Shown: positions 19,565 through 28,117, numbered from the stretch's first letter. The stretch: DNA of 37,378 nt from Bifidobacterium pongonis (GCF_019331805.1 NZ_JAHBBE010000025.1:1-37378), one strand, 5' to 3'. Numbers and translations: made by a program. Notes: generated from the sequence alone by a model not told the origin.

Positions 19565-19612
19565 CGAAAGGCCGGTCGGGCATGGAACACACCATGCCCG
19601 ACCGGCCTTTCG
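19565..19612. terminator. Bidirectional terminator between tlyA and trkA
   Basis: The 21-bp arms 19565-19585 and 19592-19612 are perfectly complementary (core GGCCGGTCGGGCATGG) with a six-base loop. They end in GAAAG/CTTTC, giving short T-runs in both directions. It serves the converging tlyA and potassium-uptake genes. Confidence 0.85.
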
Positions 19613-19656
19613 CCACCGCCGATCCGGCGCCCCGAGGAGCCGGGGGAGGGGAGCCG

Positions 19657-20316
19657 TCAGTCGGCCAGGAACTTGTCGATCTGGCTCTGCCTGCCGGCGA
19701 TGATCAGCTCGTCGTTGCGGCGCATCACCGTATCGTTCTCGCCATACTGGAATTCACGGCCCGGCGACTTCACGCCGACCACCACGATGCCGTACTTGTC
19801 GTGGATCTCCGCCTCCGCGATCGTCTGCCCGGCGAGACGCTGCGGCGTATGCACCTTCACCACCGTGTGCATACCCTCGATCTCGATGTAATCCAGATAG
19901 TTGCCGGACACCAGATGCCCGATGCGCTTACCGGCGTCGCTTTCCGCGTTGATCACATGACGCGCGCCGATACGGCGCAGAATACGCGCATGCTGGATGG
20001 ACACCGACTTCGCCCACAGGTCGGTGATGCCCGCATCCAACAGATTGCCCGCGGCGATCACCGAGGCCTCGATACTGTCGCCGATCGCCACCACGGCGGT
20101 ATCGAACTGCGAGGCGTCGATGCGTTCGATCGCCATCACATCCGTCATATCCGCCTGCACCACCGGAATCTGCGACGACCAACGCGCCACGATCTCCGGA
20201 TCCTTATCGACGGCGAGCACATCCTGCTCCATCTCGTTCAACGTCGAGGCCACGGAACTGCCGAATCGTCCCAGTCCCACGACCAGTACGCTTTTGGTGC
20301 CCTTCTTACGTGCCAT
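19657..20316 (-). CDS. trkA: Potassium uptake regulatory subunit (TrkA/KtrA type)
   Basis: This is a cytoplasmic gating protein of a Trk/Ktr potassium uptake system. The 219 residues form an RCK_N domain with the nucleotide-binding loop GLGRFGSS (14-21) and acidic VDKDPE at the end of the next strand, then a smaller RCK_C domain after about residue 140. A single RCK_N/RCK_C pair matches KtrA/KtrC rather than the double-length E. coli TrkA. ATG 20316 is preceded by AAGGAG (complement of 20322-20327). The upstream nine codons of open frame are excluded. It lies 57 bp downstream of the membrane subunit in the same operon. Confidence 0.92.
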   Translation of the reverse strand: MARKKGTKSVLVVGLGRFGSSVASTLNEMEQDVLAVDKDPEIVARWSSQIPVVQADMTDVMAIERIDASQFDTAVVAIGDSIEASVIAAGNLLDAGITDLWAKSVSIQHARILRRIGARHVINAESDAGKRIGHLVSGNYLDYIEIEGMHTVVKVHTPQRLAGQTIAEAEIHDKYGIVVVGVKSPGREFQYGENDTVMRRNDELIIAGRQSQIDKFLAD

Positions 20317-20373
20317 ATGTGCTCCTTGGAAAATGAAATGCATGCCCAGTGTACGCCGCTCACGGCGCGGAAA

Positions 20374-21831
20374 TCAGCCGACGATGACGTTCTCCTGCGG
20401 GTAACGGATCGGTTCGGGCGCCATCGGACGGCTGATGGAATACGCGATGGTCATGGGGCCGAGCCTGCCGATGATCATCGTGGCGGCGAGAATGAACTGC
20501 GACGCCGGATTGCCGGCGCTGACCACGCCCACCGAATAACCGCCGAGGCTGAACGCCGAGCAGGTTTCGAACAGGGCGTCGCCGAGCGAGCAGTCGGTGA
20601 CGAACATGAGCGCCATCGACACGATCGCGACCAACGACAGGCAGGACGTCGTGACCGAAATGGCGGTCATCTGAATCCTGCGCGGAATACGCCTGCGGAA
20701 CACGGTCACATCACGATGGCCGGTGAACGCGGCGCCGCAGATCAGGATGATCACCGCGAACGTGGTCACGCGGATGCCGCCGCCCGTGGACGAGGAACCC
20801 GCGCCGATGAACATGATGATGCTCATGAAGAACTTGCTTTCGCTCCCCACGCCCGGCACCCAGGAAATGTCGAAACCGGCCGAACGCGGCATCACCGCCG
20901 CGACCATGGCCCTGCGGAACTTCATCGACAGGTCGTCCACGGGGAACAGGTCGGTGTTGTTCCATTCGACGATGAGGAACCACACCAGCGACGTGCCCAC
21001 CAGGATCGCCGTGGTGATCAGCGTGAGCTTGGTGTGCAGGGACCAATGCTTGGGGCTTTGGCGACGGCGCGCGCACTGCACCACGTTCAACACCACGGGG
21101 AAGCCCAGCGTGCCGATGAACGCGCTTACGAGAATCGGCAGGCCCACACCCCAGTTGGTCACGTGCAGGCCGGAGGTGTCGGGGGTGAAACCGGTGTTGT
21201 TGTACGCGGAGACGGCGTAGAAGATCGCCTGCCACAGCGTGCGGCCGGCATCGTTCTTATTGACGCGCAGCAGCTCCGGCAGCAGCAGGGTGAAGGTGAG
21301 CGCCTCGGTGATCGCCGTGATGGTCAACACCACGGTGATGACGCTTTTGACTTCGGACAGCTTGTTGGTGCCGAGCTCGTTGGCGGTGAGCATGCGCTGC
21401 GACACCCTCAGACGGCGGCTGATGCCGAGCGCGACGATCGAAGCGAACGTCATGACGCCCAGGCCGCCGAGCTGAATGGAGAACAGGATGACGACCTGCC
21501 CGAAGAACGACCAGTAGGAGCTCGTATTGACCACTTGGATACCGCAGGTGGACAGCGCCGAAACCGCGGTGAAGAACGCGACCGGGAAACTGGTGATCTC
21601 ACCGGTCTGCGTGGCGAACGGCATCAGCAGCAGCGCGGTCGCGATCACGATAAGCACCGCGAAATACATGATCGACAGCCGCCCGGGGTGCCCGAACAGA
21701 CGGTCGGTGAGGCTGACGCGGCGAATACGCTTGGCCGGCGTGCTTCCTCTGACGCCCTTCTTGCGAAGCCTTTTCAGCGTGATCCTGAAACGCCTGCTCG
21801 CCTCTACGGGTTCATCAAGGTCACGTGCCAC
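20374..21831 (-). CDS. trkH: Potassium uptake membrane subunit (TrkH/KtrB type)
   Basis: This is the ion-conducting subunit with four M1-P-M2 repeats. The pore-loop sequences are visible in order: SALSTCGI, SAYNNTGFT, PRSAGFD and AFSLGGYS, each with the filter glycine. The 485-residue length and lack of the extra N-terminal helix pair fit the KtrB/actinobacterial TrkH group. The N-terminus is a 50-residue basic cytoplasmic segment. Translation starts at GTG 21831 behind an excellent AGGAGGG (complement of 21835-21841). It is co-transcribed with trkA and divergent from nadK. Sodium versus proton coupling cannot be told. Confidence 0.92.
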   Translation of the reverse strand: MARDLDEPVEASRRFRITLKRLRKKGVRGSTPAKRIRRVSLTDRLFGHPGRLSIMYFAVLIVIATALLLMPFATQTGEITSFPVAFFTAVSALSTCGIQVVNTSSYWSFFGQVVILFSIQLGGLGVMTFASIVALGISRRLRVSQRMLTANELGTNKLSEVKSVITVVLTITAITEALTFTLLLPELLRVNKNDAGRTLWQAIFYAVSAYNNTGFTPDTSGLHVTNWGVGLPILVSAFIGTLGFPVVLNVVQCARRRQSPKHWSLHTKLTLITTAILVGTSLVWFLIVEWNNTDLFPVDDLSMKFRRAMVAAVMPRSAGFDISWVPGVGSESKFFMSIIMFIGAGSSSTGGGIRVTTFAVIILICGAAFTGHRDVTVFRRRIPRRIQMTAISVTTSCLSLVAIVSMALMFVTDCSLGDALFETCSAFSLGGYSVGVVSAGNPASQFILAATMIIGRLGPMTIAYSISRPMAPEPIRYPQENVIVG

Positions 21832-22024
21832 AGAACCCTCCTAACGTTGCGCAATACATGATCTTCCGCCGTACGACATTCTAGACCGTGGTCGGCTCAA
21901 GCCGTTCACCCGACGGCGGGATGAGACGCGACGGTTCGAACAAACGATTAGGATAATGCATAGTGTGACCGAATACGTCGAATCGCACGGATCATGTACG
22001 GAAAACGGGGATGGAGAGCATCGT

Positions 22025-23041
22025 ATGACGAGACGCAACGCCGTGGTCGTGACGCATAGCAGGTTGCGCCAAAGCGGCACGGTGGTCAGTGAGGCCGTGG
22101 AACAGCTGCGGGCGGCGGGATTCGAGGTCACGATCATCGACAACGTCGACCCGCCCGCATTCGGCGCACCGTCCCCGCGCGTCTCCGACAACACCGAAAT
22201 CGTCGTCGTGCTCGGCGGCGACGGCACGATCCTACGCGCGGCCGAACTCGTGCACTGCACCGAAGTGCCGATTCTCGGCGTGAACCTGGGGCATGTCGGC
22301 TTCCTGGCCGAATTCGAAAGCTTCCAGATGAGCGAGGCGATCAGGCGGGTCGCGGACCACGACTATTCGATCGACGAACGCATGATCGCGCACGTGGACG
22401 TATGGCTGCCCGGCGCCAACGAGCCGATCGAGGACTGGGCGCTCAACGACATCACCCTGGAACGAGAAACCCGCGGCAAGATGGTGGAACTGTCCATCCG
22501 CGTGGACGACGTGGAAATGAGCTCCTTCGGCGCGGACGGCGTGATCGTATCCACGCCCACCGGGTCGACCGCCTACGCCTTCTCTGCGGGCGGCCCCATC
22601 ATCTGGCCGAACGTGAAGGCCCTGCAATTGACCCCGCTGGCCGCGCACGCGCTGTTCGCCAGACCATTGGTGATCGGCGCCGAATCCACGTTCACGCTCG
22701 ACATTCTGGAAAGCTCCGTATCCGACGGATGGATTTGCTGCGACGGGCGCAGGCAGCGCTCGCTGCCCAAGGGCACCCGCATCGAGGTCCGCGCGTCGCG
22801 CGACACGCTGCGGCTGGCGCGTCTTTCCGGCGTGCCGTTCACCAACCGTCTGGTCAGCAAGTTCGACCTTCCCGTGGTCGGATGGCGCGAACAGGCGAAC
22901 CGCGGCAAGGCGGCCCATGACGCGGCACGCGGCGCGGGGCGCGATGCGGCTTCCGATAACGGCCAAGACACGTCACACACCACGTCTCGTACCACGTCTC
23001 GTACCACGTCCCACGACGGGACTTCGGGGAGCGGCCGCTGA
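22025..23041 (+). CDS. nadK: NAD kinase
   Basis: This phosphorylates NAD to NADP with ATP or polyphosphate. The 338 residues show the signature GGDGT (64-68, in VVLGGDGTIL), NLGHVGFLAEFE, and the substrate motif TPTGSTAYAFSAGGPI. ATG 22025 gives the usual N-terminus MTRRNAVVVTHSR and has GGAGAG upstream. The frame is also open to an ATG at 21956 (23 more codons), which cannot be fully excluded. The C-terminus has an unusual tail of about 50 residues rich in Ala/Arg/Gly, then Thr-Ser-Arg repeats. Its stop shares one base with the recN start (TGATG). Confidence 0.92.
   Translation: MTRRNAVVVTHSRLRQSGTVVSEAVEQLRAAGFEVTIIDNVDPPAFGAPSPRVSDNTEIVVVLGGDGTILRAAELVHCTEVPILGVNLGHVGFLAEFESFQMSEAIRRVADHDYSIDERMIAHVDVWLPGANEPIEDWALNDITLERETRGKMVELSIRVDDVEMSSFGADGVIVSTPTGSTAYAFSAGGPIIWPNVKALQLTPLAAHALFARPLVIGAESTFTLDILESSVSDGWICCDGRRQRSLPKGTRIEVRASRDTLRLARLSGVPFTNRLVSKFDLPVVGWREQANRGKAAHDAARGAGRDAASDNGQDTSHTTSRTTSRTTSHDGTSGSGR
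22979..23010 (+). repeat. 12-bp tandem repeat at the 3' end of nadK
   Basis: ACCACGTCTCGT is repeated 2.7 times in frame and codes TTSR-TTSR-TTSH. It forms part of the dispensable-looking tail of NadK. Confidence 0.85.
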
Positions 23042-24798
23042 TGCTGGAAGAACTTTCCGTACGCAATCTCGGACCGATCCATTCCGCGCGGATCACCCCG
23101 GCTGCGGGCCTGACCGCCATCACCGGCGAAACCGGCGCAGGCAAATCCATGCTGCTCTCCGCCATCCGCCTGATCTCAGGCGGCACGGCATCCGGCTCGC
23201 GCGTCTCCTCCGGCGCGGGCGAAGCTTGGGCGCAGGGCGTGTTCTCTGTGGGTGACGGCGCCAACGGTGCCGACGGCTCTGACGCCGACGCGCCCATCGC
23301 GATCCGCAAGGCCTTGGCATACGCCGAAGACGCCGGCATCACGCCTGAAGACGGCGAACTGTTCCTTTCGCGCGTCGTACCCGCCTCAGGCCGTTCCCGA
23401 GCCGTGCTCGGCGGCAAAACCGTACCCCGTTCGGTACTGGAATCAGTGGCCGACGAACTCATCACCGTGCACGGCCAAACCGACCAGCTGCGCATCGCAT
23501 CCGCCGCGCGGCAACGCGAATTCCTCGACATGGCGGCCGGCGACGACGAACAGCTCGACGCCTACCATCACGCATGGGAAGCGCTCGCGGCAATGGACGC
23601 GCGCCTGGCGAAACTACGCTCCCAGGAGGCCGCCGCACGCCAGCAGGCCGACTATCTGCGCGAATCCATAGAACGCATCAACCAAGTGGACCCGCAGCCG
23701 GGCGAAGACAAGGAACTCAAGGATCGACGCGACCGCATCGAGAACGCCGCGGCGATCACCCAAGGCGTCTCGTCGGCCCTGGCTTCACTGGACGCCTCAC
23801 AGGTGAGCGTGGACTCGGACGCCGTCTCCGCGGTCGACCTGGTGAACCGCGCGGTGCAGGCATTGCACGGCATCCGCGTCGGCGGCGTGTTCGAGGAGCA
23901 GGCCGCGCGCTTGGAATCCATCGCGGCCGACCTGACCGACGTGGTGTTCGCGCTCGCCCAGGAGCTAGGCGGCGACGGCGACGTGGAGGATCTGGACCGG
24001 ATCAACGGGCGCATCCACGAGCTGAACGAACTCATGCGCCGGTGGGGACCGGAATTGTCCGACGTGATCGCATGGCGCGACAAAGCCGCGTTCGACGTGG
24101 AGGATCTCGACGCCTCACCCGAAAAAGTGGCACAGCTCGAAGACGAACGCGAACACCTGTACCGTGAGGCGCTCACGGCTGCGGAGGCGTTGCACGATGC
24201 GCGCGAACAGGCCGCGGAACGCCTGGGAGCACATGTCAGCGAGGAATTGGAGTCGCTGGCGATGAGCGGCGCGTCGCTGCGCATCCGCGTGGCGGAACAT
24301 GAGGGTGATGGCCCCACGGGTCCGCTCGGCCCGCATGGCGGCGACGACATCGAGTTCCTGTTCACGCCGTTCCCCGGTTCGCCGGAACTGCCGATGGGCA
24401 AAAGCGCGTCCGGTGGCGAGCTGAGCCGTCTGATGCTCGCATTGGAGCTTGTCGCGGCTGAGCAGCGTGGCGGTGCCGGCGGCATGACGTTCATTTTCGA
24501 TGAGGTCGATGCTGGTGTGGGCGGCAAGGCCGCCGTGGAATTGGGCCGACGTCTGGCCCGGCTCGCCGAGGACGCGCAGGTGATCGTCGTGACCCATTTG
24601 GCACAGGTCGCATCCTGGGCGGATCGGCAGTTCGTGGTCGCCAAAGCCGAGAATCCCGACGCCGGCGTGATCGAAACCACGGTCACCGAGGTGACCGGTG
24701 AGGCGCGTACAGGCGAAATTGCTCGTATGCTGTCTGGTAGTGCGACGGAGACGTCGCTCGATCATGCGCGGGAGCTGCTGGCCGAGTCCACGTTGTAG
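23041..24798 (+). CDS. recN: DNA repair protein RecN
   Basis: RecN is an SMC-like ATPase that acts at double-strand breaks. The 585-residue protein has Walker A GETGAGKS (29-36), a long central helical region expected to form an antiparallel coiled coil (about 160-370), the ABC signature SASGGELSRLMLAL and Walker B MTFIFDEVDAGVGG near the C-terminus, followed by VVTHLAQVA. The length is typical. It starts on the last base of the nadK stop and so is coupled. The nadK-recN pair is the same as in other Actinobacteria. Confidence 0.95.
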   Translation: MLEELSVRNLGPIHSARITPAAGLTAITGETGAGKSMLLSAIRLISGGTASGSRVSSGAGEAWAQGVFSVGDGANGADGSDADAPIAIRKALAYAEDAGITPEDGELFLSRVVPASGRSRAVLGGKTVPRSVLESVADELITVHGQTDQLRIASAARQREFLDMAAGDDEQLDAYHHAWEALAAMDARLAKLRSQEAAARQQADYLRESIERINQVDPQPGEDKELKDRRDRIENAAAITQGVSSALASLDASQVSVDSDAVSAVDLVNRAVQALHGIRVGGVFEEQAARLESIAADLTDVVFALAQELGGDGDVEDLDRINGRIHELNELMRRWGPELSDVIAWRDKAAFDVEDLDASPEKVAQLEDEREHLYREALTAAEALHDAREQAAERLGAHVSEELESLAMSGASLRIRVAEHEGDGPTGPLGPHGGDDIEFLFTPFPGSPELPMGKSASGGELSRLMLALELVAAEQRGGAGGMTFIFDEVDAGVGGKAAVELGRRLARLAEDAQVIVVTHLAQVASWADRQFVVAKAENPDAGVIETTVTEVTGEARTGEIARMLSGSATETSLDHARELLAESTL

Positions 24799-24897
24799 TG
24801 GCGGCCCGCGGTGGTGGCCGGTACACGGTCGTCCCGTCGGATGGGCGGTGCCGTGCGGATGCGGTGCCGGCAGCGAGAACAAAGGAGTGGGATCATC

Positions 24898-25635
24898 ATG
24901 AACGACACCGACATCAGTTTCATCGACGCTGGTTTCGCCGACGCGGCCGATGATGGCGCAAGAACCGACGGAACCGTCGCGGTCGCGCCGCCCGCGGCCG
25001 CCATCTTCGACCTGGACGGCACCCTGCTCGACTCCATGGGCGTGTGGGACCAGATCGACATGGAATTCCTGGCCAAACGCGGATTCGACGTCCCCGACGA
25101 CTACGTGCCCACCATCAGCGCCATGCCGTTCCAACAGGTCGCCGCATACACCATCGACCGGTTCGGCCTGGACGAGACGCCCGAAGCGGTGATGGCCGAA
25201 TGGGACGAGATGGCGCACGAGGCGTACGCGACCATGGTCGAAGCCAAGCCCGGCGCGGTGGAATACCTCACGTACCTGCGCGATGCGGGCGTGAAAATGG
25301 CGATCGCGACATCGCTGACGCCGTCGCTGCGCGAACCCGCCATGAAGCATGTGGGCATCTTCGACTTTTTCGACACGATCGTTTCGGTCGACGACGTGCA
25401 CGGCACCGGTAAGGACGAACCGGACGTGTATCTGCTCGCGGCGTCCCGGCTTGGAGTCGAGGCGCGTGAATGCGTGGTGTTCGAGGACATCCTGGAGGGC
25501 ATCCGATCCGCGAAATCCGTAGGTATGCGGGCATGGGCCATGCACGACGACTCCTCGGACGGGCAGTGGGACGCCATCTGCGCGCTGTCGGACGGCGTGA
25601 TGCTCGACTTCCGCGACGCGCCGCGACTCTGGTAG
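24898..25635 (+). CDS. HAD-IA hydrolase, beta-phosphoglucomutase-like
   Basis: The 245-residue protein has motif I FDLDGTLLDS (37-46), a helical C1 cap (about 55-120), motif II IATSLT, the motif III lysine in GTGKDEPDVYLLA and motif IV VVFEDILEGIRSA. This arrangement is that of HAD subfamily IA, including beta-phosphoglucomutase and phosphoglycolate phosphatase-like enzymes. The precise sugar-phosphate substrate is not identifiable. A 30-residue Asp/Ala-rich leader precedes the domain. ATG 24898 has AAAGGAG at 24881-24887. It follows recN by 99 bp. Confidence 0.85.
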   Translation: MNDTDISFIDAGFADAADDGARTDGTVAVAPPAAAIFDLDGTLLDSMGVWDQIDMEFLAKRGFDVPDDYVPTISAMPFQQVAAYTIDRFGLDETPEAVMAEWDEMAHEAYATMVEAKPGAVEYLTYLRDAGVKMAIATSLTPSLREPAMKHVGIFDFFDTIVSVDDVHGTGKDEPDVYLLAASRLGVEARECVVFEDILEGIRSAKSVGMRAWAMHDDSSDGQWDAICALSDGVMLDFRDAPRLW

Positions 25636-25711
25636 TAGACGGTAGACGGCTGGCGGCCTGACGGGCGGCTGACGGGCTGGTGAGCTCGGCGTGCGGTGCG
25701 CGGCGTGAAGT

Positions 25712-25753
25712 GGCGGCAGAGACGGCATTCCGGTCCACCATACGGCTGCCGCC
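25712..25753 (+). terminator. Possible terminator after the HAD-IA gene
   Basis: GGCGGCAG (25712-25719) can pair with CTGCCGCC (25746-25753) around a 26-nt loop. It lies between the HAD gene and the TPP riboswitch. There is no T-run and the loop is long, so this is weak. Confidence 0.3.
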
Positions 25754-25794
25754 GCCCGTCGGTCGGCGCATGTTGCCATAATGAGGCGCTGTAA

Positions 25795-25922
25795 TTGCAG
25801 GGGAACCTGTCCACGCCGCCACACGCCGCACACGCGCGACGTGCCGGCACCAACGGACGGGTTGAGAAAGGCGCACGCCTGACCCTTAGAACCTGATGGT
25901 TAATACCAGCGTAGGGAGGCAA
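25795..25922 (+). promoter_or_regulatory. TPP (THI-box) riboswitch controlling tenA
   Basis: Conserved aptamer parts are present in order: AGGGG near 25799, TTGAGAAAGGC (25862-25872, the pyrimidine-sensor TGAGA), ACCCTTAGAACCTGAT (25882-25897) and TAATACCAGCGTAGGGA (25901-25917). TTGC (25795-25798) can pair with GCAA (25919-25922) to close P1. The ribosome-binding sequence GGGAGG (25914-25919) lies within the last conserved strand, seven bases before the tenA start. Binding of thiamine pyrophosphate would therefore hide it and lower translation. Confidence 0.93.
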
Positions 25923-25926
25923 GTCC

Positions 25927-26703
25927 ATGGCAAACATGGCTTCTGACATCACGAACAATCCGTCCGACTCCGCATTCGACCCCGCCAAAGGCATCCGGCT
26001 CGACAATCTTCCGCCATTCGCCCGCAGGCTGCGCGCCGCCGCCGACACGGTCTGGGAGGACGGCTACAACCAGCCGTTCCTGCGCGAACTCGGCCAAGGC
26101 ACGCTCAAGCAGGAACGCTTCGCCTTCTACCTGCTGCAGGACTACCGTTACCTCGCCGACTACGCCAAAGTGCACGCGCTGGCGCTCACCAAGACCGACG
26201 ATCCCGAAGTCATGCGCTTCATGGTCGACGTGCAGAACGCCATCTTCAACGTGGAATCCTCCGTACACCGCAAGTACATGGCCGGATTTGGCGTGAGCGA
26301 AGAGGAAATGAACGACGTGCGCCAGTCCGCGTTCGCGCGCGCCTACACGTCCAACATCCTCGCGATCGCATACGGCGGCGACCTGCTCGACATCCTCGTG
26401 GCGGTGCTGCCGTGCGCATGGGTGTACGCCGACTACGGGCAGAGACTCGCCAAGGAATTCGCCGACACGCTCAGCACCAACCCGTTCCGCAGCTGGGTCG
26501 ACATGTATAAGACCGAGGAATTCTGGCAAAGCTCCGTGTGGCTGATCGAGCATATCGAACGCATGACGCAGGGCCTGAGCGAAGAGCGCCTGCGCAAGCT
26601 CGAGGAGATCTTCTGCAACGGCGTGCAGAACGAATACATGTTCTGGGCGAGCGCCTACGATATGCAGTATTCCTGGAAACCCCAGTGGGACGAGCAGCGC
26701 TGA
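25927..26703 (+). CDS. tenA: TenA-family thiaminase II (aminopyrimidine aminohydrolase)
   Basis: TenA hydrolyses aminopyrimidine breakdown products of thiamine to HMP for salvage. The 258-residue all-helical protein has the aspartate in LLQDYRYL (Asp72), YTSNIL (140-145), the catalytic cysteine in VLPCAWVYADYG (Cys163) and the C-terminal NEYMFWASAY with the catalytic-site Glu. The presence of the Cys places it in the TenA_C class. The first 25 residues are an extra polar leader; another ATG lies three codons in. It is directly under a TPP riboswitch, which supports a thiamine-salvage role. No other thi gene is in the window. Confidence 0.93.
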   Translation: MANMASDITNNPSDSAFDPAKGIRLDNLPPFARRLRAAADTVWEDGYNQPFLRELGQGTLKQERFAFYLLQDYRYLADYAKVHALALTKTDDPEVMRFMVDVQNAIFNVESSVHRKYMAGFGVSEEEMNDVRQSAFARAYTSNILAIAYGGDLLDILVAVLPCAWVYADYGQRLAKEFADTLSTNPFRSWVDMYKTEEFWQSSVWLIEHIERMTQGLSEERLRKLEEIFCNGVQNEYMFWASAYDMQYSWKPQWDEQR

Positions 26704-26739
26704 GCCCGTATTCGGCTTGATTCGGCTTTGATTCGGTTT

Positions 26740-26776
26740 GGTTCGGCTTGGCACCCGTTCCATGCCAAGCCGAACC
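26740..26776 (+). terminator. Perfect hairpin between tenA and the Nim-like gene
   Basis: GGTTCGGCTTGGCA (26740-26753) pairs perfectly with TGCCAAGCCGAACC (26763-26776). The left arm grows out of a run of four TTCGG(C/T)TT units (26710-26750). No T-run follows, and the right arm ends two bases before the AAGGGA ribosome-binding site of the next gene. It may be a tenA terminator or affect that gene's translation. Confidence 0.55.
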
Positions 26777-26789
26777 GAAGGGACGCGAG

Positions 26790-27407
26790 ATGACGGATAT
26801 GCGGGACACGCCGACCAGGCGCAATCATGAACGGACCGTGGCGGGCGAGCATCGCAGGATGCGCCGCGCCGACAGGGAAGTGACGGACGCCAGCGCCATC
26901 GCGGGCATCGTCGCGGCCTGCCGCATCGTGCGCGTGGCATACGTCGACGCCGAAGGGCTGACCATCGTGCCGATGAATTTCGGGTACGAATTCGAGAACG
27001 ACGGCATGCTCAACCTGTATCTGCATTCCGCATCCGCCGGGCGCAAACTCGACGCCATCCGCGCCGCGGGCAACGCGCTTGCGGTGGCGGTCGACATGGA
27101 AACGGACTGCGAGGCCATCGAAGGCCGGACACCCTGCAATTGGAGCGAGGCGTTCAAATCGGTTGTCGGCAACGGCACGGCGAGCATCGTGACCGATTTG
27201 GACGAGGCGCGCCACGGACTGCAACTGCTGATGGCGCAGCAAGCAGGCATGAAGGATATCGAATTCACCGACCGCCAGGTGGCCAGCGTGACCGTGTGGA
27301 AGATCAGGGTCGAACGCCTCACCGCCAAAATCCACGCCGCTCCCGCCGCGCACCACGCTCCCGGTGCGCACCACGCTCCCGGTGCGTCCACCCCTCACCA
27401 CACCTGA
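26790..27407 (+). CDS. Pyridoxamine 5'-phosphate oxidase-like flavin-binding protein (NimA-like)
   Basis: The 205-residue protein has a split-barrel FMN-binding look: RMRRADREV and AIAGIVAACRIVRVAY at the start, PMNFGYEF, LNLYLHSASAGRKLDAIRA and VVGNGTASIV further on. This order is that of the Nim / Pyridox_ox_2 group, which includes nitroimidazole-reductase-like proteins; actual activity is unknown. ATG 26790 has AAGGGA at 26778-26783. The C-terminus ends in a His/Ala/Pro tail (AHHAPGAHHAPG) coded by an 18-bp repeat, absent from typical members. It is the last plus-strand gene before the palindrome array. Confidence 0.8.
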   Translation: MTDMRDTPTRRNHERTVAGEHRRMRRADREVTDASAIAGIVAACRIVRVAYVDAEGLTIVPMNFGYEFENDGMLNLYLHSASAGRKLDAIRAAGNALAVAVDMETDCEAIEGRTPCNWSEAFKSVVGNGTASIVTDLDEARHGLQLLMAQQAGMKDIEFTDRQVASVTVWKIRVERLTAKIHAAPAAHHAPGAHHAPGASTPHHT

Positions 27408-27420
27408 GCATCTTCCCCTC

Positions 27421-28081
27421 CCGTTTTCAGACAAAATCCGGCCTATTCTGTCCGATTTCGGTAGAGGGGAGGGGGATTCGGGTTTCGGCTTGGTTCCCGG
27501 ATGTCTGGACATTGTTACCGTTTTCAGACAAAATCCGGCCTATTCTGTCTGATTTCGGTAGCTGGTGTGCCGGTTCCGCGGGTATACGGGCCGCTCCCGC
27601 AGGAGCTATGTGGCTCCTCCCGTTTTCAGACAGATTCCGGCCTATTCTGTCTGATTTCGGTAGCTGGTGTGCCGGTTCTATGCGTGCCGCTCCCGCAGAA
27701 TCCGTGTGTCCCCTCTACCGTTTTCAGACAAAATCCGGCTTATTCTGTCCGATTTCGGTAGCTAGTGTGCCGGTTTCGCGGGGACGCGTGCCAGTTCCGC
27801 AGGAGCGTGGCATGTCTCCTCTACCGTTTTCGGACAGATTTCGGCTTATTCTGTCTGATTTCGGTAGGGGAGGATTCGGGTTCCGGTCTGGTTCCGTGGG
27901 GTATGGTGTGGTGTTGCTACCGTTTTCGGACAGATTCCGGCTGATTTTGTCTGATTTCGGTAGGGGAGGATTCGGGTTCCGGTCTGGTTTTGTGGGTATG
28001 TATGCCTGTTCTGCAGGAGCGTGGCATGTCTCCTCTACCATTTTCGGACAGGATTGGGCTGATTTTGTCTGATTCCGGTGA
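27421..28081. repeat. Array of seven 44-bp imperfect palindromes
   Basis: A 44-bp unit recurs at 27421, 27518, 27620, 27718, 27824, 27920 and 28038, each exactly 44 bp, with steps of 97, 102, 98, 106, 96 and 118. Each runs from CCGTTTTCAGACA through AAATCCGGCCTATT to CTGTCTGATTTCGG, so TCAGACA and TGTCTGA can pair and CCG/CGG close the base, with TTT opposite TTT. Copies drift to the right: A to G in the left arm (copies 5-7) keeps a G-T pair. The intervening 52-74 bp are themselves related (GCTGGTGTGCCGGTTC after copies 2 and 3, GGGAGGATTCGGGTTCC after copies 5 and 6). The whole convergent 710-bp gap is filled by it. Confidence 0.9.
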
Positions 28082-28117
28082 CGGGGAGTACGAAGAAGAG
28101 GGGAGGAACGGAGCGGC

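Noticed and set aside
27140..28072. Plus-strand 310-codon frame with repeated peptides such as FSDRFRPILSDFG
   Set aside because: It begins inside the Nim-like gene in another frame, and the repeat copies fall in different frames along it. The array steps are not multiples of three. The pattern is that of DNA repeats, not of protein repeats.
27421..28081. CRISPR array
   Set aside because: Repeats are 44 bp with spacing that varies from 52 to 74 bp, the intervening sequences resemble each other, repeats diverge along the array, and no cas gene is near.
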